This document shows, in pieces, positions 10,511 to 22,795 of a DNA stretch of 64,000 bases; position 1 is the stretch's first letter, and the number at the start of each line of letters is the position of its first letter. Source of the DNA: Thalassia testudinum (Eukaryota > Streptophyta > Magnoliopsida > Alismatales > Hydrocharitaceae). The stretch covers positions 42,439,001 through 42,503,000 of the forward strand of contig JAZHRO010000055.1 in the NCBI GenBank assembly GCA_037157565.1, given 5' to 3'. A program made the position numbers and the translations under genes. The notes under the pieces are model-generated. The model did no database searches. It saw only the letters and a program-made list of their open reading frames with translations, and was not told the origin of the DNA.

Positions 10511-11350
10511 TTTCACTTTATTCATATGATGTTTGTTGACTAAATAATAAGTTAAAGTGCACCTTTTCATAAGCCTACTCTAATGCCAATGAATAATTTA
10601 CTTTAATTGAATTGAGATCGATAGGATCATGGGTGGCGCATATCATTCATTTGGATATGATTTCTTCCACGTATCACAATATCAACTCAATTTAATCGAT
10701 CTTTATGTCGATCACTCTCTTCCACCATAGTGTCACGTCGACAAAACATGTCCACTTAAACATGCATGCAGCACATAATGACAATATAAAACAATATATA
10801 CTAGAAACAGATAACTATTATGGAATTCAAACGTTATAATACATAATGAGCACCAATTAAACTACCATAACAAGGAATTATTTAAGATACCTATCCTAAT
10901 GACATGCTCAGAAAATCCCTTGGGTACCAAACCTTTCCTTAATAGTTTGGCTATTATCAGAACAGTACTAATGTGTTCAAGTGACACCCTTCTTTTAAAG
11001 ACTTCTTCCTTTACTAATAAGTGTTTTAACTCCATGTGCTAGCACAATTAGAATACTTGTTATTCTTTGAGAAGAAGATAGCTATAGAGTTGTCGGAATA
11101 AATTCCCAGCTATGCTGTTGACAACCCTAAGTTCTAAGATAAAATTCCACAACCATAATCCTTCAACTATAGCCTCAAAGCATGCTATAAGTTTGACCTC
11201 CATAGTGGAAGCAACAATGACAAACTGCTTCACAGTCTTCCACAACATTGCTTCTCTAGCTAGAAAAAATATATAGCCAAAGGTTGACTTTCACATGTCG
11301 ATGCATCCTGTAAAGTCTGAATCCAAATATCATCACCTCAAGGTGATTAT
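10511..11350 (-). pseudogene. Copia-2: Ty1/copia RNase H remnant and 3' non-coding part
   Basis: On the minus strand from about 11320 to 10890 the frame reads DSDFTGC, KSTFGYIF, WKTVKQ, STMEVKLIACFEAI, LWLWNFI and MELKHL, the usual order of copia RNase H. A stop lies within the first part (after CIDM), and another follows SYLLLKE, so it is dead. The 380 bp between its coding end and the LTR at 10510 is non-coding. The upstream pol is missing, because Copia-3 abuts it at 11361. Confidence 0.75.
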
Positions 11351-11360
11351 ACCTTCTATA

Positions 11361-11593
11361 TGTGAGCATGTGATTCTTGATGCCTTGTAAATCTTACGAG
11401 AGTAGAGTAGTAAGAAAATAGTGTGAGCAGAGCTCAATTGCACACCTCTCTAGCTCCTGTTGCCTCTTATTTATTAACTATATTGAGAGGTTACTTGTTT
11501 GTTTCATTGTAATCTATTATGCCACCTTAGTATATCATATAGATGGACACATGGGTGGTTACAATAGCTAAATTTATCATTATATCCTTAACA
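11361..11593 (-). repeat. 3' LTR of Copia-3
   Basis: Minus-strand TGTTAAGGATATAATG begins at 11593, directly after a purine tract (TTGAGGAGGGG, 11594-11604). The other end is placed at TGTGAGC (11361), giving about 233 bp with TG...CA ends. It adjoins the RNase H wreck of Copia-2, so Copia-3 seems to have inserted into Copia-2. No second LTR is found and the left boundary is tentative. Confidence 0.6.
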
Positions 11594-12068
11594 CCCCTCC
11601 TCAAATAGAAGGTCATTCTATGACTTGAAGTTTGGTTCAAAGCAAATGAAAGGCTGCAGCAGTTAGGGGTTTGGTGAATACATCTACCACTTGATCTTTT
11701 GTGGAGATAAGCCGTACATGAAGTAGCTTTTAGCCACAAGATCTCTGACGAAATGGAAGTCAATTTCAACATGCTTTTGTGCAGGCATGAAACACAAGGT
11801 TGATTGTCAGGTATGTAGCTCCTATGCTGTCACACTAAAGTGTTGGTGGAGACGTGGGTAACCCAATTTCTTGTAATAGGGATGTCAGCCAAACAAGTTT
11901 TGCAATGGTGTTAGTTAACGCTCTATATTCGGCTTTAGTAGAGGAGCGGGATACACTTGATTGGTTCTTAAAACTCCAAGAAATAGGATTGTTACCAAAA
12001 TAGACCACATATCCAGACATAGATTTTCTGTTAATATGACAACTTACCCAATCTAACTATGCCTGAAA

Positions 12069-12320
12069 GTTAAATAAAATAATCAAGCGAAAGCAATAAT
12101 CAAAGTAATAAGATAATAATAGAATGCTTGGGTTTACGTGGAAACCCCACTCACGAGGAGCGGGGAGAAAACCATGGGAGAAGTGCCCTATGGGCATGTT
12201 TTCTCTGTATTTCTTCTCAAAGGTAAATGAGAGGAGTATACGCCTATTTATAGGCCATCATACATACACAAAGTGCACACTTTTCAATTGGTACTAAATA
12301 ACCACTCAATTCTCTCAATG
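12069..12320 (-). repeat. 3' LTR of the non-autonomous element in Copia-3
   Basis: This LTR pairs with 14089-14334. Shared blocks include GTTAAATAAAATAATCAAG, AATAGAATGCTTGGGTTTAC and CCTATTTATAGGCCATCA. Its terminal TGTT is decayed, reading CATT on the minus strand, whereas the partner keeps TGTTGAGAG. Confidence 0.7.
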
Positions 12321-14088
12321 CTTCCTCTCAAGCTGGAGCATGGAATGTTCAGCTTGTAACATAAAGAAACCTACTCTACACAGATAGGAACAAAGGCTGG
12401 AGCTGCTGAAAAGATTTGTGGCTGTTTCTGAAGATCTGGTGCTGATGGCTCTTCGTTCAGTATCCCTAAAATAGGGTCTTCCTCTGAAAACATCGAAGTT
12501 GCATCTTCCACATAGAAACTAATTGGGCCCTTCCTCTAAGGACCTTGAAAATGGATCTCCCTCTCTTTAGAGACCTTGAAACTCTGGACCTCTAGAGTTT
12601 GGTTTCTCATGTGAAGATTAACTACTAAATAAGTCCATAGTGGTATTTGATATCACCTCAACTGCTGGAGAATGCTATTGTGCCTTGGGACTGCAACAAA
12701 GAGACTACCAAACAGGGGTGACTACAACAAGCTCCCACACTCTTCCTTTCTTCCATCCTCGTACGGGAGAAAAAATAATAATGATGGGAAGAAAATAAAA
12801 TATTAAAAAACTAGAGAAGACTTCACATCTTCTCTCGATCATAAACTTCATCATCATCATCATTTTTTTTACCCCTTTTTTTTGCCATTTTTTTTCTTTT
12901 CTCTTTTGTTTTTCCTTCTTCCTTTTCTCTTTTTTTCTTTTCCTTTTTTTTCTCTCTATTTTTTTCACTCCACGACATTTTTCCTTTTTGCAACTTTTTT
13001 TTTTCTCTTTCCTTTTGTTTCCTTTTTCTTTTTTTTTTTTTCTTTGCTCTTTATCCCCTTCTTTTATTTAAATGAGACTAAACAAAAATATCCAAGTGAC
13101 CTACAGATATGAACAGACATTTCACCTTAGGGTTCAAAGAGAACCCAACGACAGAGCTGCGCCTCTGGTTCGTGTGTCCTCGCTGCCACCGCTGCGATCT
13201 TTGTTGTCATCAATGGCTGCGTTCGCTCAAGTCGCAGCTTTGCGTCCTCGCTACCTGCGTCGCTTCTTCCTTCTCTTTCTGCTACTTCACGCGATCCTCA
13301 TAGCCAAATCATCGCAGCCTTCCTTGCTAATCGTGTGAGCCAATTGTTCTTGCTAGATCTCCACCGTGATCCTCGCTGCGATTCCTTTCTAGTTGCTAGC
13401 TTCTCTTCCTTGGTCAAGAGTTGTGCATAGTGTTCGACGATCTTGTTGCAAGTGATCTTCCCAACAAGAGCATGTTGCTGCCATCCATGCCACACCTTCC
13501 GTGCGAGGTACTCGAGGCAGGGGAGCACGACGAAGACCTTGAAGAAGCCGTCCCGCCAATCACCGAGGTCGTCGGAGCATCGCCGATGTCGAAATAGGTC
13601 AGGATGGCGTTGCCCATGGTCACAGCATCGGCCCTTGTTCGCACTCAATCGCCTAGAAGTACAGCATTGAGTCGTAGTCGATCCAAGGTTGCCACCTATG
13701 TTGAGTACTGTTATGGCGCCACCATCTGCACCAGGATCTGTGTGTCTACCATTGCCATCGCCATTGCCTCCAAGCACCGCCAGCGCTCCCTAGCGCTGCC
13801 AGCGTCATTGTCTTCATTGCCAAGTGGGGCTTCCCTTTCTAGTGGTAGCAGTGCGGCCCATCTACAGCATTTGAGCACCTCATGCCGATCTCCTCCAGCA
13901 GCTTTGAAAAAAATCTTGTTAGGATTCGAAGAACCCAACCAGTAATGCCACCACCTCCTTTGATCGAGCAGTGGATGGAGATGACATGAACATGACAGAT
14001 CCTCGTGGAAACCCATAATGATAAGAATTGATAAACAATAATAATCTTTAAAATAAACGAACCCAAGAATGAATCGCTTTGATACTAA

Positions 14089-14334
14089 GTTAAATAAAAT
14101 AATCAAGTAATAATCAAAGCAATAAGATAATAATAGAATGCTTGGGTTTACGTGGAAATCCCACTCACGAGGAGCGGGAAGAAAACCATAGGAGAATCAT
14201 CCTATGGACTTGTTTCTCTGTATTTCTTTTCAAAGGTAAATGGGAGGAGTACATGCCTATTTATAGGCCATCACACACACATAAAGTGCATACTTTCCAA
14301 TGTGACACTAAATAACTACTCAATGCTCTCAACA
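14089..14334 (-). repeat. 5' LTR of the non-autonomous element in Copia-3
   Basis: This is the better preserved copy. It begins TGTTGAGAGC on the minus strand at 14334 and carries a TATA box near 14256-14267. It ends at 14089 beside the primer-like site. Confidence 0.7.
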
Positions 14335-15543
14335 AGAATGGAGGTCCTATTGCTATATAGAAGAGACCATGAGTAATGGTTCCTTTTATGTAGCCTAGAA
14401 GATGTTTAAGTGCTTCAAAATGAATATTTGTTGACTTGTGCATAAATTGGGAGAGTTTATTGACCGCGAAGGACAAATCAGGATGAGTAAATGGAGCATA
14501 TTGTAAACTGCCCAACAATTGTCTACAGGTAATTGCATCTTGCATAGGAGAATAAGCATCAGATTCCCATTAGGAAGACATGAATAGCCATTGGGGTTTT
14601 CAGAGGTTTCCGACCATCATAGTGGAATTTGATAAGTGAATTTGCAAGAAATTTTTGTTGAGACATGTGAAGGCCATATTTATTTTGTGTGAATTCAATT
14701 CCAAGAAAATAATTCGGAAACCCAATTTCATGAACAGGAAATTCATCTTTCAATGCAGCAGTGTTGTATGAGAATATTAATAGTATGTCATCAATGTAGA
14801 TGAGGAAATATTGGATATAATCAATTACCTTTTGGATATATAATGAGGAATCTATTTTTGATCCAAGAAATCCACGAGATAGAAGAAATGAAGAAAGGTG
14901 GTTGAACCATGCTTGTGGAGCTTGTTTCGGTCCATTGAGAGATATATGTAATTTGCAAACATGGTGTGGAAAATCTGGGTGAATAAACTCTTGTGGTTGA
15001 ATCATATAAACATTTTCACCAAGTAGCCCATGAAGAAATGCATTGTGAATATCTAATTGTGTAATAACCTAATGTTTTATAAGAGCAATACTTAATAGAA
15101 GACGAATGGTTGTTTGCTTGATTATTGGACTAAATGTCTTGTGATAGTCCAAACCTTCTATTTGATGAAACCCTTTTGCCAATAGTCAGGCTTTGTAACG
15201 GTCAATGGATCCATGGCCAACATTTAATTTTGTATACCCATGCATTTCCAATGAGATTCATAGATGGTGTTTGAGGAACAAGATTGCTTGTCTTGTTTTG
15301 TTGAAGGACATTGAATTCTTTAGCCATAGCTAATTGCCATTGCCTATGCTTGTTGGCTTCTAAAATGGATGAATGTTCTTGTTGCTCATATAAGCATTGT
15401 AAATGCAATGGTAACAGATGAATAGAAGCTGTGTAGACCATCTTCTTTATAATGTCATGCATAGACCATGTAACCATATTATGCACACGAGTAGGAGCAG
15501 GTGGTACAAAAGCACAATAAGCAACAAAAAAAAGTGAAACCAA

Positions 15544-16496
15544 GAAATAAAATCAGATGATATGCAACGTCTGAATGTTGTCCATTCTAATGAGCTCAAC
15601 AATTGTACGAGTAAGACGTCGCAAGAATCATAAATTTGCCTTTCTGATTGATTGATGCAGGGACCATAACAGCATGCTTATTTATAGAAAATATGTTTAA
15701 AAATTTGTAACTCTTCCCATCCAAAAATTTAATATCTATACATTTTATCCCATATTAAAGGAGGTGTTTTATATGGTCTAACAAATTTCAATGGATCACT
15801 ATAAAAGAACAACTTAATAATGATAACAAGTAATATATAAATCTTATGGCAATGCATGTAAATCCAAATGTGATTCTAACATATATGTGTACAAATAAAT
15901 CGGTGACAAGTTGCCAACTTTTATACACATGCCTGGTTTTGTAATTATGTCTCTCTTTGCAGGTGGTATTTGCGCGCCATAGATGATCAATGAAACTTAA
16001 TTAGGATTCTGAAAGAGTGGCTTTAGTTTTTATTAGTGGGAATTCCTGCTGAGCCACACGTGGACGTGATTTTTTAATCGATGGATGGTTACGTAAGGGA
16101 CAGGGGGAGTCGATTCCTTGTGCTCTCTTGGGAATAAGACAAAATTAGGGGTTGGGCTTCTCATATTCCCACCCATTCGTGGCTCATATTCCCATGGGTA
16201 GGATTTTGGGTTAGATCTAGTGTGACTTAAATATTTTCCATTTTCATGCACTTGCAGGGAAAAAATGAAAAGAGAAAAAACAAACTAGAAAAATGCATTA
16301 ACATCCGTCAAAAGACGCATTAACCCAGCTGAATTACAAGATCCATCAATTCTTAATAAACTTCAGGTAAATATCATTTTGTATTTCTAAATTATTTTAA
16401 AGAAAGCTTTTTCATTAGTTTACTTTACGGTAAAACTTGGCTTTATTTTTTTATTTTGTTGTTTCAAATTTGACTTATTAAAAATAAATTAATGAC
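15544..16496. other. No gene recognised
   Basis: AT-rich intergenic DNA lies between the broken 5' side of Copia-3 and the CACTA terminus. I see no domain, LTR end or exon structure. It may hold unrecognisably decayed transposon DNA. Confidence 0.4.
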
Positions 16497-16960
16497 CACT
16501 ACAAGAAAAATTAATTTTGATAACGGTGGAAAGTCGTCGTTGAAAGTAACAAAATCATCTCAATTTAACGTCGCGGAAGGTTATGAAACGAATAGTCTTT
16601 CGTGATGGTTATTAATACTAACCGTCGCTAATAGTACCGATCATATTTATCGAGATTAGCTTTCTTTTGCGACGACTTATAATTGTCATAAAAATATTTT
16701 AGCGACGGTTATTTAATAACCGTCGTAAATTCATTATTGGTAATAGTTATTCTAATAACCATCGCAAATTCATTATTGGCGACAGTTATTCTAATAACCG
16801 TCGCAAATAATCGTTTGCCACGATTGTGTAACCGTCGCGAAAAATAGGCTGCTAGGAGGGTGTTGTTTTGCTAACTTTTTCATGATGGTTCTAAAACCGT
16901 CGCAAAAGGTTATTGACGATGGTTATTAGAATAAACGTCACCAAATATATATATTTTAAT
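16497..16960. repeat. CACTA left subterminal repeat region
   Basis: At least eight copies or variants of AACCGTCGC / GCGACGGTT occur here. Several are paired as hairpins, for example CGACGGTTATT-T-AATAACCGTCG near 16703-16727 and a similar pair near 16778-16805. Such arrays act as transposase binding sites in CACTA elements. Confidence 0.75.
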
Positions 16961-17169
16961 TAATTAGATTTTACCAATAATAATTAAAGGTAACATTTAA
17001 ATTAACCTACATAACATCAAATAACCCATATATAGCATTCAATAGAACAAATATAATAAGAAATAATTTACATTAATACAAATTAACTTAGAGAATGTTT
17101 ATAAAAGAGTAACATTATATAAATAAACCCTAAGCATTACCTAAATAAGAATAAGAAATATAAAGAAAA

Positions 17170-17820
17170 AAATGAGAGCTAAACTTCTGCACCAACAGCA
17201 CCTCATGCGCCAAAATTGTCGTCTGGCCCATGACGTATAGGATAATGGAAGCTACTGTGATTAGGTCGACCTCCACCTTGAAGTATAGCCATCATCTTCG
17301 CCTATTGCGTCTGCTACTTTACCTGCTGCTGTGCCATTTGCTCCTTGAAATCCAGGCTCTGCTAGTGGATCTCATCTCTAGCAGCCCGTCATTGTCATTA
17401 ACTTCGCTAAACATATAATATAGTCCAGCAATACCAAATTACTTGCTCCGAAAAAGCAATACCAATGACTTGTCATATTTCATCCGTACCTACCAACCAA
17501 CCATTTAACTACTTCACCTTTTAGTAGTAGAAACAAAAAGAGTAAAGCAGTGGCGGGCTCTCAGTACTCACCTTTCTCGCTAACAAACCCTTTTTCCTTA
17601 CGCCTCCCTATCTTGGTTGAGTGGCTCATGCTACAGATGGATTCCACATTCCCTCTAGAGAAGCCCACCTCATTTTTGAAAACAAGTAGAGTTGCCTTCG
17701 CCCTTGTCTCGGTGATGTCGTTGGAGGTGATCACCATATCCAACCTCGGGTCCACCCCAACTGGATATTTGTTATCCTCTGCATTCTTTAGGGAAATTAT
17801 ATATTAAAACTTGAAGTTGT
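17170..17820 (-). pseudogene. Possible CACTA transposase remnant
   Basis: On the minus strand, 17561-17800 is open and reads DPRLDMVITSNDITETRAKA and SMSHSTKIGRRKEKG. It is followed by a good splice-donor context (AAAG then GTGAGTAC). Further on, 17170-17370 reads EQMAQQQVK and a short Met/Gln-rich coil with stops. The layout, a basic block, an intron, then a Gln/Met-rich C-terminal coil, recalls Ptta/En/Spm-type proteins of plant CACTA elements, and the position inside CACTA ends fits. I do not recognise a catalytic domain. Low confidence. Confidence 0.3.
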
Positions 17821-18419
17821 GATCAAATCTTCAAGCCATGCTATAATGACAAAACTTCATGTATGTAAGTGAGGTATACACACACTCTGCATTGTTCGTA
17901 TAACATGATCATAAGTGTTGACGAGCAAGTATTTTGACACGATTATCCCCTCCAAAAACCTATAACCTAGGGGTTAGAATACCTATTATTTGACATCAAG
18001 TACATCTAGATTTATACAAGTGTGTTTATCTATAAATTCATAAAACACACACAATTGATCATATAAACATTTACAAATTAAGTTGATATATCACATTCAT
18101 TTACAATTGAAAACAACAGAACATTCATAATTACGTGGGTACACCCCACATATATTCATCCACAAAAATAACATAATTTCACGTAATTAAGTAGCTTCAC
18201 CCCACAATCATCACATACATGCAAAAATAATTTCACATCATTAAGTGGGTACAACTCAAAATCATTCACATTCACAACATAATTAATCTAAAAATTTTAC
18301 ATTTGTACCTCGATAAACATGAGAATCGATGATGGCATATCCGACTACTGGTTAACCTAAATTGAATGTTATAAATCAAATATAATTACGATCAAATTTT
18401 AATAAATATAAATCTCAAA

Positions 18420-18664
18420 AAATTTTAAATAAAAGAATGGAAAGGGCTTAGGGGGAGGTGGTGGTTGGGGGAGGTGGCGGATGAGATGGGGTGGCTTGGG
18501 GAGGAGGGGTAGGGGCGATGGAGGAGGGTAGAGCGCAAGGGCGGGGGTTAACTGCGGTGGGCAATGCGGGGGGTGGGCAGGGAACGGGGGGCGGTGGAGG
18601 AGGGGAGGGTGTAGGGGCAAGGGAGGGGCCCGAGAAGGTAGGCAGCGAGGAGGGGGGTCGGGGA
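18420..18664. repeat. G-rich low-complexity tract in the CACTA interior
   Basis: This is a strongly G-rich, GGGGAGGTGGTGG-like stretch whose continuation is found at 46048-46230 on the other side of Ath-1. No protein is credible here; the apparent Gly/Pro-rich frames reflect base composition. Confidence 0.6.
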
Positions 18665-18669
18665 GGCGG

Positions 18670-20043
18670 TGTTAGTAGGCTATTGAGGGGTGTTAAATAT
18701 GTGTTCGTTGTAATAAAGCCTCAATCGCTCAATAGCAAATACAATTTATAACTCGAATTCAAAAGAGTATCCGAGGTCGAACAGAGGAAGCAATCAATTG
18801 TAATTAATCTCAAAGATCATAATATCACCACAGATATGAGAAATTATAATAAGAAGAATAATAAAAAATGATATATCAGAAAGCTCAAGTCTGAAAGTGT
18901 AAAAATATTAGAGTAAAATGGTGATTTGAATCACCAAATTACTCTTTTAAGTTTTACAAGCACACTTAATATATGAACGTTTAATTTTAACCATAGTATA
19001 TCAATTCCCTCAAAATATCAGACGACATAATAGGTGCTTAGACGCCTTAACTAGCAGAGGCAAAGGCCTCTGTTCTTCTCTTCAAAACTTAGGGAGAGGC
19101 ATAGTAGCCACGCACAACAGAGGCAAAGGCCTCTTCTGAATTCTTCTAAGTGTTAGAGAGTCAGAGAGCGAGACAAAACCCCCCCCTTTCTCTCTCTTTT
19201 TCTGTTCTCTTCTTTCTCTCAAACCCGACTAATCGGGTAATTGGACCAGGGATCAGACTCGCCTGCGTGGTGTAGCGAGTGAGGGTGAGCGCGAGCAGGG
19301 CGTAAGCGGGGACCCGACCCCCGGTGATCTTGGGTGACCAGATGAGAACACAAAATCAATTTATGTCGTGTGATCAGCTCCTACGTCCCCGATGTGGGAG
19401 TATCTTGTCCCTTGTCTTCTGCATGCGAGTAGCTGCAGTAGATTTGTCTAATTGAGGGTGAAGGAGCTCTCGAAGCTCCCAATTGAAAACTTGGGTCTCT
19501 TCCTGGGCTGGTTCCGTGTCACCTGGGGCAACGGCCTGATCCTGATGTAGCAAGAACACGCGGGTCGAGCTCTCTTGAAGGAGCTCGTTAATGGCGGCAG
19601 AGGTCGAGTACCTGAAACAAAGAAAATGGCCTAAGGACCACATCAGAAGCACTCAAGAGATGCGCACATATGCGGCGAAGGTGGTAGTGGTGGTGGTGTG
19701 CTGTGGAAGTGTGTGTGTGAGTGTGGCAAAGGTGGAGAAGGTTGGAAGTTGTGGAGGTGTTCGGTGGATGGTTAAGGCAAGCAATCCCCTCAATTTCTTG
19801 AGGGGTTTTGCTTGTGTGGATGTGGCAGAGCTTTTGGGACCGGCGATAGGTGGTTTGGTTGAGTAGAGCGAGCACGCGAGCTCGTTGGAGGTATGTCGAC
19901 GAGGTGGAAGACGACGGTGAAGCAGGCGCAACGACGGTCAAATGAGGTGTTTGGAGTTGTTGTGATGATTAGTAGAAGCTAAGGCGTCGACGAGAGTAGC
20001 TAGCGGACGAGGAGGAAGTGGAGGAAGCATCTGTTGTGATGGG
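18670..20043 (-). repeat. Ath-1 3' LTR, segment left of Ath-2
   Basis: It starts TGTTAGTAGGC and aligns with 43470 onward. It ends in the duplication ATGGG (20039-20043), where Ath-2 inserted. It holds a strong inverted repeat at about 19777-19814, also present in the other LTR. Confidence 0.9.
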
Positions 20044-22795
20044 TGGTGGCGAACCTTCCTCTATAGTTTTATTATATCGTCGTAGTATAGTATAGAGAGA
20101 GGTGATTACCAGTTTAATACAATTTGTTACTCGGAAAATGAAAGAGTTCCCGAGGTCGAACTCAGGGAGCAAGTTGTATTCTAGGGGTACAAGTTTCTTT
20201 TACAAAAATAAAGAAAGAGAGAGAGAGAATTTGTTGTCTTTTCTTCTTTTCTCTTTGCTTCTCCTCTTCTTCCTTCTCAGATCTTCTGTTATCTTCCTTT
20301 GTTCTTCTTCTTTATCTGCAGTGGTGATGTTCTTCTTCTTCTTTCAGCTGTTCCTGCTCTTCCTTTTTCTTCTGCAGAGCGGTCCTATTCTTCTTCTTTT
20401 CCTTTCTTCAGATCTTCTTCTCCTTTCTTCAGATCTTCTTCTCGTGCTCTTCTTCTTTCAGTTCTTCCCTTGGCCTCTCTGTGTTCTCCTCTACCTCGCC
20501 TTCCTTCTGCCATCTTTGCCTTCAGGACGTCGTCTGATTTTCCAATCAGACGACTTAAATCGCCGCTGCTACAGTGCCGCTCGGTGATCCTCCTTCCTTC
20601 AGCCTTCGTCTTCTTCCACGGTTCTTCTTCACCTGTGCCTGCACACTTACACAGCTTGATCAGAGGGGCAAAACCTATCTCTACCCTCCCCCGCGTCTCT
20701 CTCTCACAGAAACCGCTCTTAGGATAGCTCTCCCAGAGCTGTCGGGTACGGGTCGCGCCCGGGTCCAGGCCCACCGGCGTGCGTGGTGGGCGAGGAGTGC
20801 AGGTCAGTCTAAGTCGGGTCGGGCCAGGTCCGCGAGGCGTGAGCGCGGACGAGACCGGGTCGAGCGAGTGAGTGAGTGAGAGGGACCTCACCCCGTGCTC
20901 AGGAGGCAACGAGCATAAGGCACTTTTTGCCTTTATGCGGGCGCTCTCCTCTGAAAGGTTACGAGGTGGGACTAAATGTCCCACCCCAAATTGGGTGCGT
21001 GCGCGGAGGAAGCAGCGGCAGCCGAGGCGAAGCGCGGGGGCTTCGCGCGAGAGCTTCGCCTCAACTGCAGCCTGGTACTTCGCGACGACGCCTCGCACTG
21101 TCTGGGAGGGTGACCTGGGCGCGGCGCACCTGGGGCAGCAGGTGAAGAAGGTGCTTCGCTTCAACAATGGCGGCGACGAGCGCAGGTACCTGCCCACAGA
21201 AAAACGGCCTCTCGGCCCAATCAGAAACGCGGAGGACCTCCGCCGTGGCACGGCGAAGGTGGTCGGGGGGTGTGCAGGTGGCGGGGCGGAGCCCAAGGGC
21301 TGCCGTAGGTCGGACTGTGGGTCGGAAGATGGGTTTGTTCGGTGGAGTTGCAGAGGGTGCTGTGGGGGAAGTGGAAGGGCGGAGGTTGATCAGGGTGAGG
21401 AGGCGGAGGTTCTGCGGTGGTCGGCGAGCCGTGTGGGTTGCTGGAGTGATGGGAGCGGCTCGTCGGAGGATGGCCGGAGGCGGAGAAGGTGAGGGTGATT
21501 GGTCGGAATCGAGGGCGACAGTAAATGTTTAAAGTGAGGAAAAGGAAGAGGGGAGGAGGAGTTCAACCTACTTAGCAGGACGAGGAGGGGCCGGAGCGGG
21601 CGACAGTCGTATCGACTGTCGCCGGAGAAGAAGATGCCCGGGGGAAGGGGCGGTGGCGAGCAGAGGGCCGGAGAGGCGCCAACTGGGTGCGGCGTGGCGC
21701 GGGAAGAGCGAGGGAGAGAAGTCTCTGCTGCTGGTATTGCGGCAGAGCGAAGAGGAGGAGGAAGAACCGTCGGAGCTGGTGGGCGTCTGCCGGAGTGAGA
21801 GGAGAGGAAAGTTGGGGGTTTTCTCCGTCAGATCCGAGCTCCCTCGAACGGTGGGGCGACGGGGGGTATTTATAGGGTAGAATCAGAGAGGAGGGCGGAG
21901 GGAGACGACGTGTCTCCCTCGCCGGAGGACTTCGGAGATGGAAACCCATACCGTCCGTGCGTTCGCACGGCCGGTATGGTGGGTTGCAGCGACCAGGGGG
22001 GTGTTCCTGCGACGGCTGACGACGCAGGGCACCCCCGGTTGACTTGCCAGCCCCTCCCCCTCACCCTGCGCGGCGCCATGCTCCGCTCAAGGTCGCCGGA
22101 GCATGGTGCTGGCAGGTTTTGGCAGGAGGGACCTGAATGCAAAGAAAGAAGGAGAGTTAGGGGCATAAATGTGAGGGTTCAAAAGTTGAGGGTCAAAAAG
22201 TAAATATATGAGGACCAAAGTGCAAAGTTGGTCAAGAAGGTTTCTTCTTAGGCTCAAGTTTTTATACATGACTAATTAGGACCTAAGGAATTTGATGGTG
22301 AATTTTATTTCTAGATTAAACCTTGTTTGACCGGTCAATTTATGCAAAAACCCAAATTAAGTTATTAATTGGGCATGGTTCTCAATATAGGTCAAAATGG
22401 GTTCTGAAGGCCAAATTGAAGGTTCTAAACCCTAGAGATTATTTTTCTATGAATTTTAGAGGGTTTATTCTATTTTTACTTTGCCTCGAACCTCGTGAAT
22501 TGAAGTGGGTTTGCTTTAGGGTTACAGATTATCATTTAGTTACTTGGAATTGCTGTAGCCCTTATCAGATCATCCCACTTTCCTTCTCATTCGGTTTGTT
22601 TGACCTGTGTTTGGACCCTGAATTACCCTGTATGCAGATTATACTGGTAAAATTGCATTTTTACCCCTTATGACTTGTTTTCTCCTTAAACTCAGAATTC
22701 TCTGAGTTAAGCCTTTCCTTGAGTTATGTAGGAGCTTTTATCCTTTGTATTGGGTCAAAATGAGCTAGTTATGGCTCATGATGAGGTTCTCATCA
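20044..22795 (-). repeat. Ath-2 3' LTR
   Basis: This 2752-bp LTR runs from TGGTGGCGAACC at its left edge to GAGGTTCTCATCA at its right edge, so it starts TGATGAGAACC on the minus strand and ends in CCA. A minus-strand TATA box (CTATAAATACC) lies at about 21868-21878. A long pyrimidine-rich CTT tract (20220-20480) and a GC-rich block (20700-21900) produce large spurious ORFs. The hairpin at 21943-21985 lies about 70 bp upstream of the TATA box in element orientation. Confidence 0.95.
21943..21985. promoter_or_regulatory. Near-perfect inverted repeat upstream of the LTR TATA box
   Basis: The arms pair as AACCC/GGGTT, ATACCG/CGGTAT and CCGTGCG/CGCACGG around a short loop, with one mismatch and one 3-base bulge, 18 base pairs in all. 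The identical structure is in the other LTR at 32882-32924. Its position just upstream of the TATA box suggests a binding site or structural element; function unknown. Confidence 0.6.

Larger units (their letters stand above)
12069..14334 (-). mobile_element. Non-autonomous LTR element inserted in Copia-3
   Basis: Direct repeats at 12069-12320 (252 bp) and 14089-14334 (246 bp) are similar throughout and bound 1.77 kb without retroviral domains. Orientation is minus: a purine tract (GCTTGAGAGGAAG on the minus strand) adjoins the left LTR, and a degenerate initiator-Met-like primer site (TAGTATCAAAGC, minus) adjoins the right LTR. Both LTRs carry CTATAAATAGGC on the minus strand. Inside are a long polypyrimidine tract (12860-13070) and two unconvincing minus-strand ORFs (13298-13777 and 13711-14106) of unknown nature. 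It splits RNase H of Copia-3. A clear target duplication was not found. Confidence 0.75.
11594..15543 (-). pseudogene. Copia-3: Ty1/copia pol remnant, interrupted
   Basis: Read on the minus strand, copia pol begins near 15500 with HNMVTWSMHDIIKK and W-x-x-AM-x-x-E (15202-15543). It continues through RT with LNGPKQAPQAW and the catalytic LIYIDDIL (14559-15005), then LLGSLQYAPFTHPDLSFAVN and LLGYIKGT (14261-14545). There it is cut by a non-autonomous LTR element (12069-14334). RNase H resumes at 12020 with MSGYVVYFGNNPISW, SSTKAEYRAL and LVCDSIGATYL, down to about 11690. The YIDD catalytic pair is intact but frameshifts and stops separate the pieces. Integrase and gag are absent; the element is truncated at its 5' side near 15543. 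Confidence 0.85.

Noticed and set aside
12860..13070. Lys-rich or Phe-rich ORFs in the polypyrimidine tract
   Set aside because: Simple CTTTT-type low complexity within a non-autonomous element; no conserved residues.
13298..13777. 159-codon minus-strand ORF as a captured host gene in the non-autonomous element
   Set aside because: It could not be matched to any family, overlaps other open frames in a GC-rich stretch, and has no splice or domain support.
20385..21296. Long minus-strand ORF of 303 codons, and its 334-codon counterpart at 31228-32232, in the Ath-2 LTRs
   Set aside because: They arise from GC-rich and CTT-rich LTR sequence, and the competing plus-strand frames are just as long. 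Residue composition is biased with no recognisable domain, and their ends differ between the two nearly identical LTRs because of small indels.
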